Positions 36,777 to 46,084 of a stretch of DNA of 64,000 nucleotides are shown here, piece by piece. The notes under the pieces were generated by a model. The model saw nothing but the letters and a program-made list of their open reading frames with translations. It made no database searches and was not told the DNA's origin. Position 1 is the stretch's first letter; every line of letters begins with the position of its first letter. A program made the translations under genes and the position numbers. Source of the DNA: Arcobacter suis CECT 7833 (GTDB taxonomy: Bacteria; Campylobacterota; Campylobacteria; Campylobacterales; Arcobacteraceae); assembly GCF_003544815.1 (NCBI RefSeq), contig NZ_CP032100.1, positions 248,001 through 312,000 on the forward strand, in the 5' to 3' direction.

Positions 36777-37652
36777 TTATTCAGCGGTATTTTTTGATCT
36801 TTTATTTGAATAGTGAATAAATATAGTTAAAGAAACTAATATTAATGCAATTCCAGCAATTAAATAAAAGGCATTTATCATTTGAACATAATCGTTAATT
36901 GCAATCTTAAACACAACAATTAAAGCCTCAATAGAAAGAGCAATAATAATAGTTGTTAAGAACTTTGTTAGAATTTTTGTTTCTACTTTTGAATTTTTTG
37001 CATAAGATTTAAAAAATACTTCTTGTTCTAAAATAGTTTTTGCCAAGTCAAATATTGCAATACTTAAAGTAAGTGCAATTATTGGTTTAAAAATCATCTC
37101 AAGAGATAAAGCATGATTCGAAAAAAGATAAGTCATAAAATCATAAATAGAAAATAAAATAGTAAATACTGATAAAACCATCATCGAAAGCCCAGCTAAA
37201 ATATAAAAACCTTTTGTAATACTATGAAAAGGTTTATTTAATTCAATAAGATTTAATTTTTGTAATAAAATATCTATTTGAAAATCTAAGAAAAAGATAT
37301 CATCACCTTCTTTTATTGTAACTGTTACACAATTACTTCGAGTTGCACTACTAATATAAGGCTTTGAAAAAGCGATATTTGACTCTTTAAAATGTAGTTT
37401 AGAAATTAAATGAGAACGATCTTTGTTTCTTGCATTTTCATCTATTTTATATCTATAAAAATTTTCTGAAGTTTGAATTTTAGTATCTTTGTTTACAATG
37501 TAAACAAGTTCTAAAGAAGGAAAAATTTCATATAGTTGTTTAAAATCGTTTTTTTTATGATTTGATAAAATTCCTGAATTTTTCAAGCTCTCTTGTAAAA
37601 AATATTCTATATCTTCTTGATGTTGTATATATGTTTCAAAAAACTCTTTCAT
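36777..37652 (-). CDS. Cache/PDC-domain protein with C-terminal four-helix membrane region
   Basis: 291 residues. The first about 140 form a PDC/Cache-like sensor domain (LYEIFPSLELVYIVNKDTKIQTS, RSHLISKLHFKESNIAFSKPYISS) with no preceding signal peptide or membrane helix. Four membrane helices follow (about 150-175, 190-210, 225-250 and 258-280). No kinase, GGDEF, EAL or chemoreceptor domain is present, so how any signal is passed on is unclear. Similar proteins occur in Campylobacterota but I know no assigned function. It is convergent with the Cache kinase, which makes a functional link possible. Confidence 0.7.
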   Translation of the reverse strand: MKEFFETYIQHQEDIEYFLQESLKNSGILSNHKKNDFKQLYEIFPSLELVYIVNKDTKIQTSENFYRYKIDENARNKDRSHLISKLHFKESNIAFSKPYISSATRSNCVTVTIKEGDDIFFLDFQIDILLQKLNLIELNKPFHSITKGFYILAGLSMMVLSVFTILFSIYDFMTYLFSNHALSLEMIFKPIIALTLSIAIFDLAKTILEQEVFFKSYAKNSKVETKILTKFLTTIIIALSIEALIVVFKIAINDYVQMINAFYLIAGIALILVSLTIFIHYSNKRSKNTAE

Positions 37653-37749
37653 GTGAATCCTGTATATTTTTTATCATATTATATGAAAATTATGAGAAAG
37701 AAATATAAAGTATCTGTTTATTTATCATACAAATGCGATATTATTCAAC

Positions 37750-39675
37750 TTAAACTATATTAAATTCTTTAATCATATTTTCAGCTAATGCGTTCAGTTT
37801 TTTTACATTACTTGAATCTTCAATACCTTTTGAAATAGTTTTAATATTTGAGTGAAATTTTTGAAGAAATTGTAATATTTTAGGATCTTTTTTTTCTAAA
37901 TTATTTACTAATGCCCCAACATCTAACATTTCTATAACTAAATCTTTTTTTCCCATAAATGCTGCATAATTTATAGGTCTTATTCCATAATTATCTGGTA
38001 AATTTATTATTTCTTTATTGTAGTGATGTAATAGTCTAAAATATTTTGTAGTATTTTTCCAAATACAAGTATGAATAATACTTCTTCCTTGTTTATCTGT
38101 AACAAAACAATCAGCTCTCATTTCAAGAAGAAGTCTTATTGTATATTCACATTTTTCACCAACTGCAATGTGAAGTGCCGTTAATCCTTCGTTGTTTTTC
38201 GCATTAATATCTACACCTGCATTTATAAGACTTTTAATTGTATTTAAGTACAGCTTTTTGTCTTTTATTAGATTTTTATCGTTGTAATCCATAAGTTTAA
38301 AAATAATATTATTTCCATCTTTATCTTTTTGATTTAAATTAATATTTTTAATTCTTAGTAACTTAAATAGTTTAAAATTAAAATGAACAATAGAATCAAA
38401 AAATAGAGGTTCATGTTTTGAATTTAGCATATTTATATCAACATTATGGCTTTTTAAAATTGTTTCTAATACATTTGCATATTCGGCATCTTCATTTAAT
38501 AATATTTCATATTCAAAATCTAAAGGTTTTCTATTTTCTGAATATAAAATTATATCAATAAGTATTTCCACAAGAGATTTACCACTGTTGTTTAGTAAAT
38601 CTGGATTCGCACCTTTTTTTAAATATAATTTTAATAAGTCAATATTTCTAATACCGTTTAGAGCTAGAATTAGTAATACAGTGTCTCCTTGATTATTTTG
38701 TTGATTTAAATCTATTTTATAATCATCTTCAAAAAATGTATTTATTAATTCTCTATCTTCACTTTTTGTAGCTAAAAAGAGTGCATTTTCATTGTTGTTA
38801 TCAACAGCATTTATACTTATTCCTAAACGAATTAATTCTTTTATCATTTCTAAATGGTCAGTTCTTGTTTCTATCTCTTCTTTGGGAGTTTTTAAAAAAT
38901 AGTTTATCGATTCCATTAGAAGAGTTTTATTTTTATTACTTCTACTATTTATATTACAACCCAATTCTAAAGCTTTTTCTATTAAGTCAATATTTTTTAT
39001 ACCTTTTGATATAGCATAAAATAGAAAATTCTTACCATCTTTATCAGTGATAGTTGGATTTGCACCTAGTTCCATAAGTAATAAAGCTAATTCATTATTT
39101 CCAGTAACTAAATCTTTATGTAAAATAGTATTTCCATCTCTATTAACTTGGTTTATATTTAATTCTTTGAGTGAACCAACTTTTTTGATGATTTCAATAT
39201 TTCCATTTGCAACTGCATCAAAGATAAGATTATTCCCATGAATATCACAATTATCTAAAGCTCTTGTAACTTGAATTAAATAATTTACAATTCTATTATT
39301 TGCACTAATTACAGCATCTTGTAAAGCTGTTCGTTTATGTATATTCAAATGATTAATATCTATTTTATTATTAATTAAAATTTGTAATATGGCACTATTT
39401 TTGGCATGTATTGCATAAAAAATTGCAGTTTCTTCTTGATCGTTTTCAATCTCTACATTTATTCCATTTGTGATAAGCCAAACAACAGCTTGAAATAAAT
39501 CTTTCTTACAACAATAATGTAAAATATGTTCATTATGAATGTATAAATCATTTAAATCTAAACCGAGTTCACTATGCATTTTATCTAGCTTTTCGTTGTT
39601 TATATTTTGATTTAATAATTCTTTAAAAAATTCTTCTTCTGTGCTTTTACTCTTATTTATGAGCTTTTTGAACAT
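37750..39675 (-). CDS. Ankyrin-repeat protein
   Basis: 641 residues from ATG 39675; an in-frame TTG 12 nt upstream has no better RBS. About a dozen ankyrin repeats spread from residue 50 to 610, with signatures such as GNTILHKDLVTGNNELALLLMELGA, EGLTALHIAVGEKCEYTIRLLLE and YGIRPINYAAFMGKKDLVIEMLD. No signal peptide or membrane helix, so it is probably cytoplasmic and protein-binding. The N-terminus (KKLINKSKSTEEEF) is charged. No partner is evident; it lies between the Cache protein and the divergent ammonium transporter. Function not assigned. Confidence 0.82.
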   Translation of the reverse strand: MFKKLINKSKSTEEEFFKELLNQNINNEKLDKMHSELGLDLNDLYIHNEHILHYCCKKDLFQAVVWLITNGINVEIENDQEETAIFYAIHAKNSAILQILINNKIDINHLNIHKRTALQDAVISANNRIVNYLIQVTRALDNCDIHGNNLIFDAVANGNIEIIKKVGSLKELNINQVNRDGNTILHKDLVTGNNELALLLMELGANPTITDKDGKNFLFYAISKGIKNIDLIEKALELGCNINSRSNKNKTLLMESINYFLKTPKEEIETRTDHLEMIKELIRLGISINAVDNNNENALFLATKSEDRELINTFFEDDYKIDLNQQNNQGDTVLLILALNGIRNIDLLKLYLKKGANPDLLNNSGKSLVEILIDIILYSENRKPLDFEYEILLNEDAEYANVLETILKSHNVDINMLNSKHEPLFFDSIVHFNFKLFKLLRIKNINLNQKDKDGNNIIFKLMDYNDKNLIKDKKLYLNTIKSLINAGVDINAKNNEGLTALHIAVGEKCEYTIRLLLEMRADCFVTDKQGRSIIHTCIWKNTTKYFRLLHHYNKEIINLPDNYGIRPINYAAFMGKKDLVIEMLDVGALVNNLEKKDPKILQFLQKFHSNIKTISKGIEDSSNVKKLNALAENMIKEFNIV

Positions 39676-39860
39676 CTTACCAACCAATATTTATATAATA
39701 TAATTTATTTGTGATTATATAATAAAAAATCAGCTTCTATGCTTTAACAATGAAAATAAATAAAAAATATTATCTATGAGTATAAAATATACAATAATAT
39801 ATTTACAAGGTTATATAAAATTTATATAATTGAAATAGATTATATAGACAAAGGAGTCTT

Positions 39861-41075
39861 ATGGAAAATTTTGCTGATGTAAAATATATTTTAGATGGTT
39901 TTCTATTTATATTCGCAGGAATACTTGTAATGTGGATGGCTGCTGGTTTTTCTATGCTTGAATCTGGATTAACAAGAAGTAAAAATTCTGCAACAGTTTT
40001 GACAAAAAACATCGCATTATTTGCTATATCTTGTATTATGTTTTATTTCGTAGGATACAATTTTATGTATGGTGATGGAAATGCCTTCATTGGAAGTGGA
40101 GCAATGTTATCTGGTAAAACAAATGCAGAGATGGGATATCCTGTAATGGCAGATTTCTTTTTTCAAGTTGTATTTGTTGCAACTTCTGCTTCTGTAATTT
40201 CTGGAGTTATTGCAGAAAGAATGAAAATATGGCCATTTTTAATTTTTACAATAATTTTAACAAGTATTATTTATCCAATTCAAGGACATTGGTCATGGGG
40301 TGGTTCAGAACTTGGGGGTTTAATGGCAGGATTTTCTGATTTTGCTGGTTCAACTATTGTTCATTCTGTTGGTGGATGGGCAGCACTCGCAGGAGTTTTA
40401 ATTCTAGGAGCTAGAAAAGGTAAATATGGGAAAGATGGACAAGTAAGACCAATTCCTGGCTCAAATCTTCCAATGGCTACTCTTGGGACATTTATTTTAT
40501 GGATGGGATGGTTTGGATTTAATGGTGGTTCTCAATTAGCCCTTGGTTCAAAAGAAGATATTGATGGAATAGCGTTAGTTGTTGCAAGTACAAATATGGC
40601 TGCTTGTGCAGGTGGATTAATGGCTGCTATTTTAACCCAACTTATTTATAAAAAAATTGATTTAACAATGGTTTTAAATGGAACATTAGCAGGACTTGTT
40701 TCTTGTACAGCAGGACCTGATTTAGGAATTAATGTTGCTTTAATTGAAGGTTTAATTGGTGGAGCATTAGTAGTTTTTGCTGTTCCATTTTTTGATAAAT
40801 TAAGAATTGATGATCCAGTTGGTGCTTTATCTGTTCATTTGGTTGCAGGTATTTGGGGAACATTAGCTGTTGGTATTTTTAATCCTGAAATTGCTCTTTT
40901 AACACAAATAAAAGGTATAGTTGTGGTTGGTGCATTTGTTTTTGTATCATCATTTATTGTATGGAAAATCATAGATATCTTAGTTGGATTAAGAGTTGAT
41001 GAGGAAACAGAAGTTAATGGTTTAGATATTCATGAAACAGGATTAGAAGCCTATCCTGAATTTAAAAGAGCATAG
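39861..41075 (+). CDS. amtB: Ammonium transporter (Amt1)
   Basis: 404 residues with 11 predicted helices and family blocks FSMLESGLTRSKN, FQVVFVATSASVISGVIAERM, HWSWGGSELGG and DFAGSTIVHSVGGWAAL. The twin conducting histidines are present (STIVHSVGG and LSVHLVAGIWG). It ends with the GlnK-contacting tail GLDIHETGLEAYPEF. It conducts ammonium across the inner membrane and is closed by GlnK. RBS AAAGGAG precedes ATG. Followed after 145 nt by a second Amt gene and then glnK. Confidence 0.95.
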   Translation: MENFADVKYILDGFLFIFAGILVMWMAAGFSMLESGLTRSKNSATVLTKNIALFAISCIMFYFVGYNFMYGDGNAFIGSGAMLSGKTNAEMGYPVMADFFFQVVFVATSASVISGVIAERMKIWPFLIFTIILTSIIYPIQGHWSWGGSELGGLMAGFSDFAGSTIVHSVGGWAALAGVLILGARKGKYGKDGQVRPIPGSNLPMATLGTFILWMGWFGFNGGSQLALGSKEDIDGIALVVASTNMAACAGGLMAAILTQLIYKKIDLTMVLNGTLAGLVSCTAGPDLGINVALIEGLIGGALVVFAVPFFDKLRIDDPVGALSVHLVAGIWGTLAVGIFNPEIALLTQIKGIVVVGAFVFVSSFIVWKIIDILVGLRVDEETEVNGLDIHETGLEAYPEFKRA

Positions 41076-41118
41076 TTAGTTGTAAAAATATGTTGATAAA
41101 GGAGCTGTTTAATTTTTT

Positions 41119-41198
41119 ATAAAAGGAATATTTTTCCTCTTTATGTATATAAATTATACAATATGTGATTTATATTATATTTTTTATACTGTTATAAT
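41119..41198 (+). promoter_or_regulatory. Imperfect hairpin and promoter between the two amt genes
   Basis: A 10-bp stem with one bulged base (41119-41128 with 41134-41144) could attenuate transcription after amt1, but lacks a good T-run. An extended -10, TGtTATAAT (TATAAT 41193-41198), lies 22 nt before the second amt start and would allow separate expression. No -24/-12 sigma-54 element is visible in front of either amt gene. Confidence 0.45.
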
Positions 41199-41220
41199 AT
41201 CTAAAAAATTAAGGAATATT

Positions 41221-42408
41221 ATGAGTATAGAATCTATCTCTTACATCATTAACACTTTGTACGCAATTTTTGCGATGACATTAATCATCTTTATGGTTCC
41301 AGGTTTTGCTATGTTGGAAGCTGGAATAGTAAGAACAAAAAATGTTACAGCAGTGTTAACGATAAATACTCTTATTTATGCAGTTGCATCACTATCTTTT
41401 TTATTGTTTGGTTATTCTTTAGCTTTTGGAGAATTTGGAAGTGATATTATGAGCAAATGGGCTGTATTTTTATTTCAAATGGCATTTGTTGGTAAAGTTG
41501 TAAATATTATGAGTGGTGGGGTTAGTGAAAGAGCAAAAATTATACCATTAGCATTATTTACAATTATCATGGCATCAGTTTTTTATCCATTAGTAGTAAA
41601 TATTACATGGGGAGCAAATTTTCTTGAAGGTACAATTTTAGAATTATCTATGTATGATTTAGCTGGTTCAACTGTAATTCACAGTACTGGTGGTTGGGCT
41701 TTATTAGCTGCAATTTTAATAATTGGTGCTAGAAAGGGAAGATATACAAAAGAAGGAGGAATTAGAGTAATTCCAGCTTCAAATATTCCTTTAGTAACAT
41801 TAGGTGCATTTTTATTATGGATTGGATGGTTTGGATTTAATGGTGGAAGTGTAGGTTCAATTGCAAGTAAAGAGAATGCTGATTTAGTTGCTTTGACGAT
41901 AATGAATACAAATACCGCAGGTTTAAGTGGAGCTATAATAGTTGCAATAATCATGCAATTAGTGTATAAAAAACTTGATTTAACTATGATTTTAAATGGT
42001 GCATTAGGTGGATTAGTATCAATTACAGCAGGTCCAGATTTATATGATATTTATACACCAATATTAATAGGTGCATTTGGTGGCTGTTTGGTAGTTATTG
42101 GAGTATCGTTTTTTGATAAGGTTAAAATTGATGATCCAGTTGGTGCTTTATCAGTACACCTTTTAAATGGTATTTGGGGAACATTAGCTGTAGGTATTTT
42201 TGCTTCAAATGCAGAAGAAATAACAATGTGGGGTCAAGTAAAAGGTATTTTAATTATTGGAGTATTTGCTTTTGTTAGCTCTTTTGTGACATTATATTTA
42301 ATAAATAAAATAATACCATTAAGAGCTGGAAATGATGAAGAAATGCAAGGATTAGATGTTGAAGAGTGTGGTCTTGAAGCTTATCCTGAATTTAAAAGAG
42401 CATTCTAA
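41221..42408 (+). CDS. Ammonium transporter paralogue (Amt2)
   Basis: 395 residues from ATG 41221, preceded by TTAAGGA; an in-frame ATG at 41143 would add 26 residues with no family match. It keeps the pore histidines (STVIHSTGG and LSVHLLNGIWG) and the C-terminal GlnK-binding tail GLDVEECGLEAYPEF. It differs from Amt1 in the helix after the phenylalanine gate: FQMAFVGKVVNIMSGGVSERAK, with a Lys where Amt1 has Thr (ATSASVISG). It may have different affinity or a sensing role (inference). It lies 53 nt before glnK. Confidence 0.93.
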   Translation: MSIESISYIINTLYAIFAMTLIIFMVPGFAMLEAGIVRTKNVTAVLTINTLIYAVASLSFLLFGYSLAFGEFGSDIMSKWAVFLFQMAFVGKVVNIMSGGVSERAKIIPLALFTIIMASVFYPLVVNITWGANFLEGTILELSMYDLAGSTVIHSTGGWALLAAILIIGARKGRYTKEGGIRVIPASNIPLVTLGAFLLWIGWFGFNGGSVGSIASKENADLVALTIMNTNTAGLSGAIIVAIIMQLVYKKLDLTMILNGALGGLVSITAGPDLYDIYTPILIGAFGGCLVVIGVSFFDKVKIDDPVGALSVHLLNGIWGTLAVGIFASNAEEITMWGQVKGILIIGVFAFVSSFVTLYLINKIIPLRAGNDEEMQGLDVEECGLEAYPEFKRAF

Positions 42409-42440
42409 TATTAATTTAAAAAAATTTTGTTAAAATATAA

Positions 42441-42799
<359 letters not shown>

Positions 42800-42800
<1 letters not shown>

Positions 42801-43831
42801 TGACTAATATTTCTACTTTTGAAATAAATGAACCTTTAGACATGCACCTCCATTTAAGGGATGGTGACATGTTAGGTTTGGTGGGTCCGTTAACTTCTGA
42901 GACTTTTAGTGGTGCTTTAGTTATGCCAAATTTGATACCACCAATTACAACAAAAGAAGATTTATTATCGTATAAACAAAGAATAAATACTGTTTGTAAA
43001 GAAGATAAATTTGAACCATATTTAACATTATTTTTTAAAAATGATTATTCTTATGAATTTTTAGAAGATATAAAAAAAGATATTATTGGTATCAAACTTT
43101 ATCCAGCAGGAATTACTACAAATTCTGAAACAGGTGTTTCTTCTATGGATGTCGAAGTTTTAAGACCAACATTGGAATCTATGAGTAAACTGGGAATTCC
43201 ATTATGTATTCATGGTGAAACAAATGGTTTTGTAATGGACAGAGAAAAAGAATTTATGCCAATTTATGAATCATTGGCAAAAGCTTTTCCTAATCTTAAA
43301 ATCATTATGGAACATATCACAACAAAAGAAGCTATTGAATTACTTGATAAATATGAAAATTTATATGCAACAGTTACTTTACATCATTTATTGATTACTC
43401 TTGATGATGTTGCTGGAGGTATGTTAAATCCACATTTGTTTTGTAAACCTATTGCAAAAAGACCTGAAGATAGAACAGCTTTATTAAATACAGCATTAGG
43501 AGCACATCCTAAATTAATGTTTGGAAGTGATTCTGCACCACATCCTAAACATAAAAAAGAGTCTTGTGGCTGTGCAGCTGGTGTATTTACTTCACCAATC
43601 GCTTTACAAGTTTTAACACAACTTTTTGAGAAACATGGATGCTTAGATAATCTAAATAAATTTGTATCTTTGAACGCACAAAAAATATATGGTTTAAAAC
43701 CTGTAAAAAAAACAATAACATTAGTAAAAAAAGATTTTATAGTTCCCTCAGCTTATGAGTATAATTATGAAAGTGTTATTCCAATGTATGCAGGAGAAAG
43801 AATCTCTTGGAGCATAAAAAGTATTGATTAA
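42800..43831 (+). CDS. pyrC: Dihydroorotase
   Basis: 343 residues, the class II (E. coli PyrC) length. Zinc-binding DMHLHLRDG is at residues 14-22, the carboxylated lysine motif IGIKLYPAG, further His ligands LCIHGET and IMEHITT, and the catalytic Asp in FGSDSAPHP. It closes carbamoyl-aspartate to dihydroorotate in pyrimidine synthesis. Its ATG overlaps the glnK stop, an unusual coupling of pyrimidine synthesis to PII; carbamoyl phosphate supply is a known PII-regulated step in other organisms. Confidence 0.95.
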
Positions 43832-43857
43832 AAAAGATAGTTTTTAACTATCTTTTT
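43831..43857. terminator. Bidirectional terminator between pyrC and fliM
   Basis: A 12-bp stem AAAAAGATAGTT/AACTATCTTTTT with a TTT loop overlaps the last bases of both convergent genes. The A5 and T5 outer arms give a T-tail in each direction. Confidence 0.85.
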
Positions 43858-44935
43858 GTTCTAATAACTTTTTAATATTTTCAGACATTTCTTTAGCTTT
43901 TACTTCTCTTTCTTCTCTCATAGCTCTTAAATTATCTAAAGTCTCTTGTTTTTCTCTATCAAGATTTGCTTTTATTTGGATAGCTTTTCTATTATTTGAA
44001 ATACCAGAAATTGCAGAAAATTTTTCTTTTTTATTTATATAAATTGTAGCAGATGAAGATGTTGCATTTTTATTAAATACAATAACATCATCAACTTTTA
44101 AATTAAGAATTTCATATGTAGTAAGTTCAGTTTCTGCCATAATTGATTCAATTTTCATTCTAGCACCAGAAATTAGTGTTTTAATATCTCTTTTTCTACT
44201 AGATTTTCTATTTTTCCCTTCACTAAATATTTTCTCAACTACTTTATTTAATAAAGGTTCATAATAAGAAATAGGATAACAAATAGATAAAAATCCAGAT
44301 TCTTCATCAATAGTTATTTCTAAAACAACAAGTAAAACTATTTCATGGTCAGATACGATTTGAATAGCATTTGCATTTGTATCTCTTGATTCGATTTTAT
44401 AATTTAACTTTGAAATATCACTCCAAGCTTTATAGAGATTTTTTATAAACATTTTATAAAAATGTTCAAGAATCTCAACTTCTATTTCTGTTAATTCTCT
44501 ATCAATGTTATCACTCGTGTTAACAGCACCTGAACCTAATAATTCAGCAATAATTTTATGTGAAATAGCAGGGTTACACTCAATTACAATCCTTCCATCA
44601 AGTGGTTTAATAGATAAAGTATTTAATGAAGTAATTTGAGGAATAGATAAAATAAATTCCCCATAAGTCATTTGTTCAATCGAATATAACTTAACATCAA
44701 CGATTTTTCTAAGCATTGAAGATAAATCATTGATAAAATCTCTAAGCATTTTGTCGTGCATTGCAGAAAAGGCTTTTAACTGCTCTGGTGATATTCTATT
44801 TGGTTTCTTAAAATCATAAATAGAGTAATTTTTTTCCTTTGAAACAATCCTTTCTATAGGTGTTTCAATATCTTCACCTTGTTCAGCAATATCTAAAAGA
44901 GCATCAATTTCATCTTGACTTAAGAATTCAGCCAT
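43844..44935 (-). CDS. fliM: Flagellar motor switch protein FliM
   Basis: 363 residues. The N-terminal CheY-P-binding peptide is LSQDEIDALLD (residues 4-14). The middle domain shows the usual blocks (SMLRKIVDVKLYSIEQMTYGEF, GSGAVNTSDNIDRELTEIEVEIL), and the C-terminal SpoA-type domain follows. It forms the C-ring with FliG and FliN and sets rotation direction. RBS AGAGGA. It starts 1 nt after the flgI stop on the same transcript. The C-terminus has a charged tail. Confidence 0.95.
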   Translation of the reverse strand: MAEFLSQDEIDALLDIAEQGEDIETPIERIVSKEKNYSIYDFKKPNRISPEQLKAFSAMHDKMLRDFINDLSSMLRKIVDVKLYSIEQMTYGEFILSIPQITSLNTLSIKPLDGRIVIECNPAISHKIIAELLGSGAVNTSDNIDRELTEIEVEILEHFYKMFIKNLYKAWSDISKLNYKIESRDTNANAIQIVSDHEIVLLVVLEITIDEESGFLSICYPISYYEPLLNKVVEKIFSEGKNRKSSRKRDIKTLISGARMKIESIMAETELTTYEILNLKVDDVIVFNKNATSSSATIYINKKEKFSAISGISNNRKAIQIKANLDREKQETLDNLRAMREEREVKAKEMSENIKKLLEQKDS

Positions 44936-44936
44936 T

Positions 44937-45989
44937 TTATCCTCTTACTTCGATGTCAACATCAATTGCACCCATTTCTTTAATCATTTTTAAAGTATCA
45001 ATAATTTCAGTCATAGGTAATTTCATAACTTTCATTGCTCTTACTAAATCAGAAATTGTTGGTGTTCCTTTTGTATTTATCATTGCATTATCAATATTTA
45101 TAATAGGCTTATCAGCAATTTTTACATTATCTCCAATATCAACACCAGGATTTTGAGAAGGATCTTTCCATCCAGCATCACTTAATCCAGATTTTGTAAT
45201 TCTAATAGAGAAAGAATCTCTAGCAATTGTAACAGGATCAATTGGAATATCTCCACCAGTTATAACAGATTCTCTACCCATATCAACAATAACTTTCTTT
45301 TTAAATATTTCTGCGTCTAATTCAATATTTTCAATTATAGAAATAAATTTAACAACTGAAATATTGTCAGGTTTTTCAATATCTACCGTTCTTGTATCAA
45401 TTGCACTTGCAAGTTTTTTTCCAAATTTGTCATTTATTTTTGTTTCAATTAAATCTGCATTTTTAGCAGAACTTTTAAAAAGACTTAATTGAATAGATTT
45501 TTCACCTTTTAAATCATACTGGATTTCATTCTCAACAGTTGCGCCTTCATAAATGAAACCCGTAGTTTTATTATTTTCATTTGCTACAATTGTTCCTTGT
45601 GCTAGGGCATAAACATTCCCATCAACACCTTTTAATTGAGTAATTAGAAGTTCTCCATGATCAACCGATTTGGCATCTCCAATAGTTGATACTTTTACTT
45701 TAATTTTGTCTCCTTGTCTTGAAAAAGCAGGTAATTCCGCTGTTACCATAACAGCAGCGATATTTTTTGAATTGATTGAACCAGCAGGAATTTTTATATA
45801 AGAATTTCGAAGAAGATTTTGTAAAGATTGCATTGTAAATTTAGATTTATCTCCTGTTCCAGCTAGTCCAACTATTAGTCCATAACCAATTAGTTGATTT
45901 TCTCTTATCCCAATTACATTGGAAATATCTTTGATAGTTTGTGAATACAAAGAAGATAATAAAAATGTTACTATTAAAAAATATCTCAA
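44937..45989 (-). CDS. flgI: Flagellar P-ring protein FlgI
   Basis: 350 residues from TTG 45989, chosen because AAGGA lies 5 nt upstream; an ATG two codons earlier at 45995 is immediately against the same AAGG. A Sec signal peptide (RYFLIVTFLLSSLYSQ) leads to the conserved N-terminus IKDISNVIGIRENQLIGYGLIVGLAGTGDKS, and the C-terminus SDLVRAMKVMKLPMTEIIDTLKMIKEMGAI is typical. It forms the periplasmic rod bushing with FlgH. It is divergent from the acidic gene at 46085. Confidence 0.95.
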   Translation of the reverse strand: MRYFLIVTFLLSSLYSQTIKDISNVIGIRENQLIGYGLIVGLAGTGDKSKFTMQSLQNLLRNSYIKIPAGSINSKNIAAVMVTAELPAFSRQGDKIKVKVSTIGDAKSVDHGELLITQLKGVDGNVYALAQGTIVANENNKTTGFIYEGATVENEIQYDLKGEKSIQLSLFKSSAKNADLIETKINDKFGKKLASAIDTRTVDIEKPDNISVVKFISIIENIELDAEIFKKKVIVDMGRESVITGGDIPIDPVTIARDSFSIRITKSGLSDAGWKDPSQNPGVDIGDNVKIADKPIINIDNAMINTKGTPTISDLVRAMKVMKLPMTEIIDTLKMIKEMGAIDVDIEVRG

Positions 45990-46044
45990 TATCATCCTTC
46001 ATTATTAATTGTTTATATTTTATCAAAAATTTAATAAAAAAAGG

Positions 46045-46050
46045 TATAAT
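46045..46050 (+). promoter_or_regulatory. -10 element of the rightward flagellar operon
   Basis: TATAAT in the 89-bp divergent gap between flgI and the acidic gene, 35 nt upstream of the latter's TTG start. No sigma-54 (GG-N10-GC) or clear sigma-28 element is visible, so the operon is probably sigma-70 driven. Confidence 0.45.
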
Positions 46051-46084
46051 CGAAGATATTAAAATTATTTTATAGGGTTATAGA

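Noticed and set aside
41143-41220. 26-residue N-terminal extension of Amt2
   Set aside because: It lacks an RBS, contains the promoter of the gene and has no match to the Amt family start.
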